This document shows positions 52,178 to 60,725 of a DNA stretch of 64,000 nt, piece by piece. Source of the DNA: Asparagopsis taxiformis (lineage: Eukaryota; Rhodophyta; Florideophyceae; Bonnemaisoniales; Bonnemaisoniaceae); NCBI GenBank assembly GCA_030407315.1, contig JALQPE010002793.1, forward strand, positions 22,501 through 86,500. Reading direction: 5' to 3'. Each line of letters opens with the position of its first letter. Position 1 is the first letter of the stretch. The translations under genes were made by a program, and so were the position numbers. Below the pieces are notes generated by a model, which made no database searches, was not told the origin of the DNA, and worked only from the letters and a program-made list of their open reading frames with translations.

Positions 52178-52999
52178 CTAGTAGCGACGAGAACGCTTGC
52201 CCGCAGGGTCATACGGACCAGGGCCTTCGCCGCGGCTATCGTGGCTGCGGCTGCGAGTGGGCTGAACGAAGCCCGGCGCGTACGGATCGACGGTCTGCGT
52301 GACCACGGGGGCTCGCTCGCGACGAGACGCGGGATCCCTAGCGTAAGGATCCGCAGTCCCGTGACTGCGCGTATCCGAAGGGCGCGCCGGAGCGGGGTCG
52401 CGTGGCAGGTACGCCGCTGCGTGACCATACCCGACGGGGTCGCCGAAGCCGCCGCCACTCGCGTAACCGTAAGGTTCATTACGCACGCCAACGGGCGGCG
52501 CGTAACTACGAGTCGCCGCGGCGAGACGCTCCGAAATCGCGCGTTCCGTTGCCAAGCGGGCAGTCAGGTCCAACGTCTGGGCCCTGAACTCTTCGGCTGC
52601 GCGAGCCACGGACGAGATGAGGGAACGGATAACCCAGCCGTCCGCACGAGGCGGGGCGGACATCGACGTACCGAGAAGCCGACGGGCATCCTCATCGGAG
52701 ACGCGGTCGTCCAGGCTCACGAAGCGTGGCGCGCGTTCGGCCGGCGTGGCCACATCCGGACGACCGACCTGGGCAACGTTGCCCCCTCCCGTAGCCTCGC
52801 GTGGCACGATCTCTCGAGGATCCGGCGCACGCGGCGCTTCGTTTTGATGGCCACGACGGCCAGAACGCGTCCCTCGGAGGCGCTCGTTGCCTCCGAGGCC
52901 GCCGAAATAACCGGCACGATTGCCACGACGGCGTTCGGAACGGGAAGCGACCCGCGGCACGTAAGCCCCATCGCTACGAACGGAGACGAACTCCTGCAC
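52178..52999 (-). pseudogene. RT4 antisense gene, truncated 3' part
   Basis: 274 codons open on the minus strand with no ATG near the beginning; the frame continues past 53000 into unrelated repeat DNA, so the 5' half is missing. The block with ARRLL ... GWVIRSLISSVARAAEEFRAQ corresponds in position and pattern to the pre-coiled-coil block of RT1 and RT2 (HVRRLADDLGDG ... ALDGLALSCITLAARYK). The tail is Arg/Pro/Tyr-rich with DPYA motifs and ends RSRRY, like YRR and FRR in the others. Homology is by layout and weak similarity. Confidence 0.5.
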
Positions 53000-53009
53000 T
53001 AGGAGGGCT

Positions 53010-53340
53010 TGAAGGTTCCAGAACAGTAAAAATAGTGTTTCAGAACAGTATTTCTAGTGTTCTTCAGAAGAAACAGTAACAACATCGTCTCAGGACAGTG
53101 TGTAGTGCGCCATGAACAGTGAATGCACTGTTCTTCCTCCAAATACACTGATTTGAGAGCGGTATATATTGTTCTGGAGATTTGAATGTACTGATCTACG
53201 AAAGAACAGTAAATAGTGTCCTGAGAAACGGTGAAAATAGTATTCATTGAACATAGAACGGTAAATGTGGTAACCGAGATGGTGAACTACTCACATACGG
53301 AACAGTGTAAACCGTTCCAAAGATTTAAATCAGTGTTGTT
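53010..53340. repeat. cluster of GAACAGT motifs in both orientations
   Basis: About a dozen copies or near-copies of GAACAGT(A) or its complement ACTGTTC in about 330 bases, e.g. at 53021, 53043, 53112, 53203 and 53310. Spacing is irregular. Such dense short repeats are typical of subterminal regions of DNA transposons. The cluster begins exactly where RT4 similarity ends. Confidence 0.6.
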
Positions 53341-55349
53341 CCGGGTCAATGCTACTACGAATTGATCGGTCTAAACCGAACTCAGTCTAAAGCACGAACT
53401 GAAATTTCTGGATGAAGCTCTGGTCACTGGTGTGGCAACCAGAGGAGAGCAGTCGAAGAGATAGTTGATGCGATTGTAGAGGCGAAGAAGCGGATGGACA
53501 GCGAAGGAGGAACTGGGCTTAGCCGTGCGAAGGTGGAAGATATGGGGTAAAGACAATACAGGAGGTAAAGTAGTGCTGAAGATTTGAGTATCACACGGCC
53601 AAGAACAAACAAGACCCCTTTTAATCGATCTCAGTTTCTTTTACTACCGGGACACAGCGGCATGGAGGGATACTCATTGAAGATGTGGCGCTTCGCCAGT
53701 GAGACTGTACCAAAGTTAGATGCGATGATGCAGAAGAGGTTAATCTGGAAACGGTGAGCTGAAATGCCACAAAGATTAAGTCGGCCTACAACCGACTCGC
53801 CACTTGGGACAACAATTTGCGCGAGGAGCATGCTGAACTGCAGAACAAAAATCCTGGTACCGCTTCCAATACCCGTAACCTCCCAGATGACGTTTCCAAC
53901 ACTCATGAAACGGACAACGCCGCTCTCCAGAAGGAACGTGACCAAATTCAAGCCCAGCTTCAGCGTTAACGCGCAGACCGCTATGATTTGCATTCGCGCA
54001 GCCTTCAGAGAGACAAAAGATGGTAGGAAAAGATAGCATGCATCGAGGAAGCTTGGTAGCATCCGCACGCACTCCGACGCGGTACTGGTCTCGCGCTGGG
54101 CGCAAGTATATTTTCGGCATGTGGAACAAACAATAGTTGAGAAACAGGAGGTTGTTGTGAGGATGAGACTGCTACACGAAATGTATGCGCTGTCTGCATG
54201 TGCCAGTTGATAATTGTGAACTCATCAACGAAATGTTGGATGATGGAAGTTCGCACGGCGATTCAGTGCGGCGTGCACACTCACCGCAAGCTGCGACATG
54301 ACTCGCGTGCGATCGATGCAGTTGCCGATATGTGATCCGCGGCGTTGTGGCGATGGACGACACTGCGATACTAGCGCAGTATCGTCTATCGCTAGTAGTC
54401 GTCATCTGCAAGAAGGTTGTGGGTGGTCGTGGTAGTGGGTGCCCGCTTCCTGCATGTACGCAGGAAGAGAGCGTGCGTGTGTGCACATTGGAATAGTTTT
54501 CCGAGCCGTCGCGTGGATTGCATACCAACTTTTTGTACGCGATAACTTCGCCGAGGCGAAATGTTTGGAACATTTGTTCTGGCAAGGAGTGCATCTCAGT
54601 GCGCGCACCGGTTGCGTCACATGATCGAATGTGACGGTTGTGGCCGCTGAGTGTTGATGTCATTGTGCCGCTGCAGTGCGACATGTGCGATTGTGCGGTG
54701 TATTACACGCTGTACTGTCTATGACATCAACTCACTGTTATGTTGTACCGAAGGTCGTGCGGCCGATGACCACACGTGGAGCCAGGACACAGTATACTAC
54801 TCGTGTTATGGTCAGCGGTAGTGAAACCAGTGACAGCAATGGCTCACTGATGAACTGGCTGCAGAGATCGCACTACGGCCACCAGAAAATATGGGAGAAA
54901 TTTTGATTTAGGGCTTCTCCCTGCGCTGGCAGCCAAACCATCGACATGACCGTTTTACAGCACGACATAACAGCGGTCAGTGGTTATGCGACTGATGTGT
55001 TGCTGAACTACTGACAGAATGACATAAGGTGGTCACTAGTCATGCGACCGATGATTAGGAAGATGTAGGGGGCGAAACGAGTGGCAGGTAGGGTGAGGTG
55101 GAGCTGAAGTCGTGTCTAGTTGGCCTTATAAATCACTGTATAGGAAAAGCCTTATTTGTGATGCAGTATTGTAGTGGTTCCACGACGGATAGGTGAGGAT
55201 CACGATTTTTAGGCGTTGATAATTGCTGAGAGGCACAGAGGTTCATAGTTTTGCACCGGTCTCCAGTGATCCTGAAGGCAGCGAAACGCCGATCCTGGAT
55301 CGCTACGACAAACCTTGCCTGGTAGTATCACACTGTTCCAAGGTGCATT
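53341..55349. other. noncoding stretch with degenerate dispersed motifs
   Basis: No recognisable gene; open frames on both strands are short and featureless. From about 54720 to 55060 a loose motif GGTCAnnnGTnATGCGACnGATG recurs (best copies about 54969-54998 and 55031-55055). Confidence 0.4.
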
Positions 55350-57125
55350 ATGCAGCGATCCAATATACGACGCAGAGTCACCAACCGAAACCAAGAGCCA
55401 TTGGGCAAGAAACTGAAAAGGCCAAGCAGCGGCAGACGTTCAAGTGGTCCTCGTAGAGATGATAATGGTGACATTGAATCGTCTCCAGTAATACAAATGA
55501 GGGAACCAGATACAGTCCAAGCAGAAGAGAACCCGTCTCAAGAAGAAGCTACAGCGGAGCCTTCCGTAGCCTACTCTGAAAGCATCCGGGTGATGCTGTC
55601 TGCTGCAGTGGAAAGTATGAAGAAGGAATTCCAAAGCCACATGCGCAGAACAGAAGAACAACTAGCCACACTTCATGGGCAAGTGAGCGAGCTCCATGAT
55701 AGTTTGAAGCGTTTCAATGGAGATGTTCACGTTACCATGGCAGCAAACAATGCAAGGACGCCAGTAAGTTTGAGGAAGAATTCGTCTGCTCCCAAACAGG
55801 TAATGCGCTCCGTAGAATGCTCCAATCCGACATTGCGGACAGAACTGGACGCTGTATTCCATGTTCAAAACATTTCTACCGTGACCATGGAGGCTGTCTG
55901 CACATTCTTCAGGACTGCCTCCAGAGGAAAGGAGAATGAAAACTTCTACTCCAAGTTGATTTGCATAATCATGTATGGGCTTCGTGGGAACATGGCTAAG
56001 AGTAATTTGCGGAAGGGTCTTGGTTTGGCACATTGTAACTTTCGCTTTTTCTTGGTGAAGAAGATCGTTGCGTACTGTGAAGATTTATATGGTGTAAATA
56101 GAAATGGAGGAAGGCCCTGCACACAGACTGGAACTGGGAACTCGGAGGCTGCAACAAGACACGTCCCAGAATGGCTGAGGCAAGGATATATAAACTCGAA
56201 ATGTATGAAGTACGCGAGGCAATATGCGGAGAATACTCGCAAGTCGAGCACTTCCGAGGAACTAGAGGGGAACGATGGCGTTGCTATGTTTTTGTCATCA
56301 GGACTTTACAGCCGCGTTACAGAATTCTTGCGAAAAGCCAGGGATCGGTCCAAATGTCAATTCTTTGAGGATATCGGATTCCTTCTTTCTCCCTGGACAT
56401 GTTGTGAGTGGTTGCAAGGGTCTTATAACAAACCAAAAATTGAGCTGAAGTTCCCGGAAGAATGTATAATGTGTCCATCCAACGTGCCGGAAACGAGAGT
56501 GGGACGCAGTGTCCAGGAATGCGCTGAGAACAAAACAACAGCAGCACATTTCATGCGATCACGTAAGGAATGCCATCTCTCTGTATCATATGATGTGAAA
56601 GTTGCCGAATGCGCAGGAATGAAAGTGAAGAAAGATGCCGAACTGAAGGATGCTACAATGACTAGAACGGTGAACATAATGGAAGTTGCTTTCAATTTTC
56701 TCGTAGCATACGTACAAGGACAAAGGAAGGAAGATTTCCTGGGTTCTTCTCCGATGGCTCTCCAGACAACCTATTCGGTAGCGCTGGTGTTTCGCCACAT
56801 GATCATGGAGCTCGTTATGACCAATGAATGGTCTGGGGAGAACGTTGAACCAAGTAGCTCAACGCCAGTTGCAGAGAACGTTGGAGATAGTGGTTCAATG
56901 GCACAGATTAGAGTGTCAGATCTCATTCCTGGAGAGTACACCAGGAAAAATACTTTGGAGCGCGTATTGCGGATGACTTCACTCCAATTCAAGAACCTCA
57001 TGGACAATGATGATAGTGGAATTGAATCATATAACTCGGACAGCGGAGAAGACCCCGAGTCATTCACTATCCACGGTCACAACTCTGTAGACGACATCGA
57101 TGTCTGCCAGATCGAGTCACTGTAG
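55350..57125 (+). CDS. unrecognised protein, 591 residues
   Basis: Intronless from ATG at 55350. Basic N-terminus with possible nuclear signals (RRRVTNRN, KKLKRPSSGRR), acidic low-complexity stretch, a predicted coiled coil at about 75-125 (AAVESMKKEFQSHMRRTEEQL ... HGQVSELHDSL), then a largely helical domain of about 380 residues with many Cys (e.g. CEDLYGV, SPWTCCEWLQGSY, ECIMC) and a strongly acidic C-terminal tail (DNDDSGIESYNSDSGEDPE). I know no family with this pattern. Codon use looks like real coding sequence and the frame is long in AT-rich DNA. It may belong with the two genes to its right as parts of one element. Confidence 0.6.
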   Translation: MQRSNIRRRVTNRNQEPLGKKLKRPSSGRRSSGPRRDDNGDIESSPVIQMREPDTVQAEENPSQEEATAEPSVAYSESIRVMLSAAVESMKKEFQSHMRRTEEQLATLHGQVSELHDSLKRFNGDVHVTMAANNARTPVSLRKNSSAPKQVMRSVECSNPTLRTELDAVFHVQNISTVTMEAVCTFFRTASRGKENENFYSKLICIIMYGLRGNMAKSNLRKGLGLAHCNFRFFLVKKIVAYCEDLYGVNRNGGRPCTQTGTGNSEAATRHVPEWLRQGYINSKCMKYARQYAENTRKSSTSEELEGNDGVAMFLSSGLYSRVTEFLRKARDRSKCQFFEDIGFLLSPWTCCEWLQGSYNKPKIELKFPEECIMCPSNVPETRVGRSVQECAENKTTAAHFMRSRKECHLSVSYDVKVAECAGMKVKKDAELKDATMTRTVNIMEVAFNFLVAYVQGQRKEDFLGSSPMALQTTYSVALVFRHMIMELVMTNEWSGENVEPSSSTPVAENVGDSGSMAQIRVSDLIPGEYTRKNTLERVLRMTSLQFKNLMDNDDSGIESYNSDSGEDPESFTIHGHNSVDDIDVCQIESL

Positions 57126-57718
57126 ATGATTGGTAGTGATATGTGGGTAATGAGCCGTCAGCGAAGAGTGAATATCTTTCTGTTGTGTGCTTATTGATGT
57201 AGAACCTGTGCATGCAAAGGTATTGTATCGCTCGTCATCCGTTATGCAACCGAGAAGGTTGGAAAATACCGGTCATGCACCCGTTTAAATCACAAATCAC
57301 AGGCTATACAACCTGTGACGCCAGGGATAGTAGGGCTCACAACCAGGGACCAAAATCGCGGAATAGAATTTGTTGTACCGCTCGCCAGTGGTAATAAAAC
57401 CAATGACACCACGACAGGTACCGTACAGAGGCATTGATCTTATTGGCAGTAGATTCTAGGACTAGTGACCTATCATTCACTGGTAGTACTGCTTACAAAA
57501 ACGTCTTGAGCAGTAGCGGCAATGTTCGTATACCTGCTCACGAGCATGTCAGTAGGTAAGCAACTAGTGCTCGTTCCAGTAGTATGGTATGCAACCATTA
57601 AGCAGTGTGCGAACAAGCGGTCGCTTGTTCGGAAATTGCCGGCAATTTGTAAAACTGGGCACCCAACGTTGAGGCGAGGATGCGATGTGCATTGGTCGGA
57701 GAGGTCAAACGGTCATGT
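57126..57718. other. noncoding stretch between unknown genes
   Basis: No gene recognised. It contains further loose copies of the CGGTCATGC / GTTATGCAACCGA-type motifs seen at 54720-55060. Confidence 0.4.
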
Positions 57719-59089
57719 TTACTGGACGAGGGAACTAGAAGAATGGATCGGTAGGGCGTCAATGACTTCATTGTAGGAGTGTGCGCCGAAAAACGTCATG
57801 TATGGCAAATTAAGCTCCAGGGTTCCTAGGCTGTTCACGTTAGTGGAAATATCGCGGGACCATAGGCGCATTCTAGGGAACTCAGTTCTGTTCCAAGTCA
57901 TGTTGAAAGAGTGTCCTGGATGAACAGGAACTGAAGCAGAATCATGGCCGGGTGGCGTCGGCCGTAAGGCATGGAAAATATCACGGACAGGCATGCTCCG
58001 ATGGACGAGGACGTTCTTATACATCATATTCGGTATGTCGAAGTCCAGGGATTTTCTGAAGAGCACGGGGAGAATGGAATGATCGATTGTACGATCATTG
58101 CATTTGTCGAAGTGGAATGGGTCACTTCTGGCGAGGGCAAAAATGAATGGTTCTCTACACGGATCTGTGCCACGCAGTAGAGTACCGAGCAAGCGCACGT
58201 ATGAATTGTCGGCAGCATTGATATTTTTGGGACCCCTTGCAGTTCTGAAGAGCCGGATTCGATCGGAGACTGCAGTCAAAGATATGGACTTGCACATGTC
58301 TGAATATGAAGGGAAGAAGACGCTGAATTTGTTTGTATCGATTGGTGGCATCTGGGTCAGGGAGAAAGAAGGTTGAAATTCTGCACCCGGGCAGGTGGAC
58401 CGCACTGATCTCGCAATTATTTCGAAGTCCCGGATGGTACAGTCCGTGGTTATGGATATGAAACCCGTGGTAACTGTATCAATGCCATGATTAGATTCAG
58501 GAGTTCTTTTCCTAGATAATGGCCGTTCCCTGTGCTGTGCTAGTTTTAGTCTGAAGTAACCAAATATGCGATGGAGGACAGCATCTGATTCATTGACATG
58601 ACCCATTGTACTACCAAGACCGTGATGGAGAATCCATGCACGCTCCATGTTCTGCAAACGAGCGTGAAGGTCAGAAACTTTTTCGACCAATGCGGATTGC
58701 CCGGGACTAGAAGATCCCTCACCGGAGTCTGAAGAAGAAGCAGAAGGTGAATAAAAATGACAAACTCTCCACTGCAGCCTGCGTCTGAGACGAGTAGGGC
58801 GTGTTGTAGCAGAATCTACAGGGCTGAAAGGAATTTCTTCCAGATATCCCTTGAAGATACTTACATCAACAGAGGTTTCGGGATGGCCTAACATCGCCAA
58901 ATATGTCAGCGTGGCAGAACGGGGGATTCCTCGTCGAGTCAACCTGGCTACCTTTGCCTTCCACCAAACCCTGTTTGCGGAGTGTCTTGTCCGCCGGTTA
59001 CACGTACCACTCGTATTCACGTTCCAGAGTACCTCAATGGCGATACCATCATGTAGAATGGACGGATGATCTATGGACGGATGATCCAT
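57719..59089 (-). CDS. unrecognised protein, 456 residues
   Basis: Start taken at the ATG at 59089 (MDHPSIDHPSIL); the open frame extends to 59119 but without an ATG. N-terminal block with VLWNVNTSGTCNRRTRHS and VWWKAKVARL, which looks like a small beta domain, then TLTYLAMLGH and an acidic motif. A Ser-rich acidic linker (SSSDSGEGSSSPGQ) and a short coiled coil (EKVSDLHARLQNMERAW) follow, then a C-terminal domain of about 270 residues with no recognised motif. The order low-complexity, short coiled coil, unknown domain resembles the 591-residue protein. Transcribed toward that gene. Confidence 0.5.
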   Translation of the reverse strand: MDHPSIDHPSILHDGIAIEVLWNVNTSGTCNRRTRHSANRVWWKAKVARLTRRGIPRSATLTYLAMLGHPETSVDVSIFKGYLEEIPFSPVDSATTRPTRLRRRLQWRVCHFYSPSASSSDSGEGSSSPGQSALVEKVSDLHARLQNMERAWILHHGLGSTMGHVNESDAVLHRIFGYFRLKLAQHRERPLSRKRTPESNHGIDTVTTGFISITTDCTIRDFEIIARSVRSTCPGAEFQPSFSLTQMPPIDTNKFSVFFPSYSDMCKSISLTAVSDRIRLFRTARGPKNINAADNSYVRLLGTLLRGTDPCREPFIFALARSDPFHFDKCNDRTIDHSILPVLFRKSLDFDIPNMMYKNVLVHRSMPVRDIFHALRPTPPGHDSASVPVHPGHSFNMTWNRTEFPRMRLWSRDISTNVNSLGTLELNLPYMTFFGAHSYNEVIDALPIHSSSSLVQ

Positions 59090-59232
59090 CGACAAACGAT
59101 TGAGATGTATCGTTCCCAAACAAGAATAGTATTATTTCAGTACTATTGTACGAACGTTCATGGTCGGTCGTGGAAGTAGGGACGACATGGACACGTGTCT
59201 AGACTTGCAGTTCATCCACGGTCATGAAGTCA

Positions 59233-59270
59233 GTGAGGAGCAGGACAGCTGCAGCTGCCCTGCTCCTCAC
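59233..59270. repeat. 38-bp near-perfect palindrome
   Basis: GTGAGGAGCAGG...CCTGCTCCTCAC with the centre CAGCTGCAGCTG; one mismatched pair. Directly followed by the 12-bp palindrome ACCACATGTGGT (59269-59280). Could form a cruciform or hairpin. Confidence 0.8.
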
Positions 59271-59286
59271 CACATGTGGTTGTGCA

Positions 59287-59970
59287 ACCGGTGACGAAGT
59301 GCACACGTGTGTAGTTATGCAGCTAGTTCTAGGCAGTTGTGAAGGCAGTGACGAGGTGCACACGTGTGTAGTTGTGCAAATGGTTGTCCGTGGTTTTGAA
59401 ACCGGTGACGAAGTGCACACATGTGTAGTTGTGCAAATGGTTGTCCGTGGTTGTGAAACCGGTGACGGAGCGCACACGTGTGCGAGCATGCAGCTTGTTC
59501 CAGGCAGTTGTGAAGGCAGTGACGAGGTGGACACGTGTGTAGTTGTGCAAATGGTTGTCCTTGGTTTTGAAACCGGTGACGGAGCGCACACGTGTGTAGT
59601 TGTGCAAATGGTTGTCCGTGGTTGTGAAACCGGTGACGAGGTGCACACGTGTGTAGTTGTGCAAATGGTTGTCCGTGGTTGTGAAACCGGTGACGAGGTG
59701 CACACATGTGTAGTTGTGCAAATGGTTGTCCGTGGTTGTGAAACCGGTGACGGAGCGCACACGTGTGTAGTTGTGCAAATGGTTGTCCGTGGTTGTGAAA
59801 CCGGTGACGAGGTGCACACGTGTGTAGTTGTGCAAATGGTTGTCCGTGGTTGTGAAACCGGTGACGGAGCGCACACGTGTGCGAGCATGCAGCTTGTTGC
59901 AGGCAGTTGTGAAGGCAGTGACGAGGTGCACACGTGTGTAGTTGTGCAAATGGTTGTCCGTGGTTTGGTT
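59287..59970. repeat. 57-bp minisatellite, 12 copies
   Basis: Unit of 57 bp containing the palindrome CACACGTGTG, then TAGTTGTGCAAATGGTTGTC. Two subtypes alternate: one with GTGAAACCGGTGACG and one with GTGAAGGCAGTGACG plus GCATGCAGCTTGTT or a close variant. Since 57 is a multiple of three, long open frames appear on both strands (e.g. 59224-60108 plus, 59199-60191 minus); I do not regard them as genes without further evidence. Confidence 0.9.
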
Positions 59971-60725
59971 GTGACACTGGTGAGAAGTGGACGGCTTGGT
60001 CTTGTTTCGGAAAGAGATGTACAGCGACTGGAGCGGACCATTATTGCCGAATTCAACAAGGAAGGACTAAACTTGGTTCCGGTCTCGAGACTTAGAAGAT
60101 TCCAGTAAGTCTGCAAAGTTTGTTGGAATAATGGCACCTTGCCATACCGTTTCCAATTGAATAGGGGAAATTTCTTAAGAACATGTCCCATGGCGATATA
60201 ATTAGATTACGATGGCTCATAATTATTGGATGGTTCTGTACTTTCCTGCTATTCCCGTGTTTATATGAAACGTTGGATCTGTGGACGGAGTGGATGAAAC
60301 TCACCACTTAACCGCAAAGGGTGTGAATATTCCATTTCAATTCAAACCACCGTGAGGAAGATTCAGGGATATTTCATCACATCGGGGCGGCTTGTGTTGA
60401 CATTATGAAGCTTCATAATGTCCTAGGATGGCTGCAACGAACGCAATGAAACCGCGGTTTCAGGGCACGATTCCGCACCGTTGGAATGGTCGCGAACATT
60501 CGTAATTAATTATAAAATTTGATGGTAGGAACGGTAGCAAAACCGCTTACAATAGAGATGAGAACGTAAATTGATATTGAACCTATTACTAGGACAAGGA
60601 TTTGTGAGGAGTGAAGAGCTCTTGACTTCTACAAGTATTGCACACAAACAGTGCACTCTGTTTATCAGCTCCGCAGAATCGAAGTTCACAGAGATCCACT
60701 GCACACAAGAAACGAAAGATTGAAG
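59971..60725. other. noncoding stretch upstream of the helicase gene
   Basis: No gene seen. It should contain the promoter of the helicase gene; no clear TATA box at normal distance. An in-frame TGA at 60612 closes the helicase frame upstream. Confidence 0.4.

Larger units (their letters stand above)
41940..53000 (+). mobile_element. RT4: decayed, 3'-truncated Ty3/gypsy chromodomain element
   Basis: Order: 5' LTR 41940-42599, primer-binding site, gag 42699-45012 (frameshifted), pol 45074-49936 (two stops, one MITE), about 2.2 kb of noncoding DNA with a 350-bp tandem repeat, and a minus-strand antisense gene fragment 52178-52999. Similarity to the other elements ends at about 53000 without a 3' LTR. 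Its LTR sequence is unrelated to RT2/RT3, but the primer-binding site, gag-pol layout and antisense gene are shared. Composition is distinctive, with constant ACG/AACG triplets. Confidence 0.85.

Noticed and set aside
54172..54684. 170-codon minus-strand frame
   Set aside because: No domain or helical pattern, no good start context, and it lies among degenerate short repeats.
59287..59970. CRISPR-like array
   Set aside because: Units are contiguous 57-bp tandem copies without unique spacers, in a eukaryotic context.
59199..60191. Long open frames on both strands over the minisatellite as protein genes
   Set aside because: The 57-bp period is divisible by three, so any stop-free unit yields long open frames on either strand. 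Unique flanks are short and have no domain.
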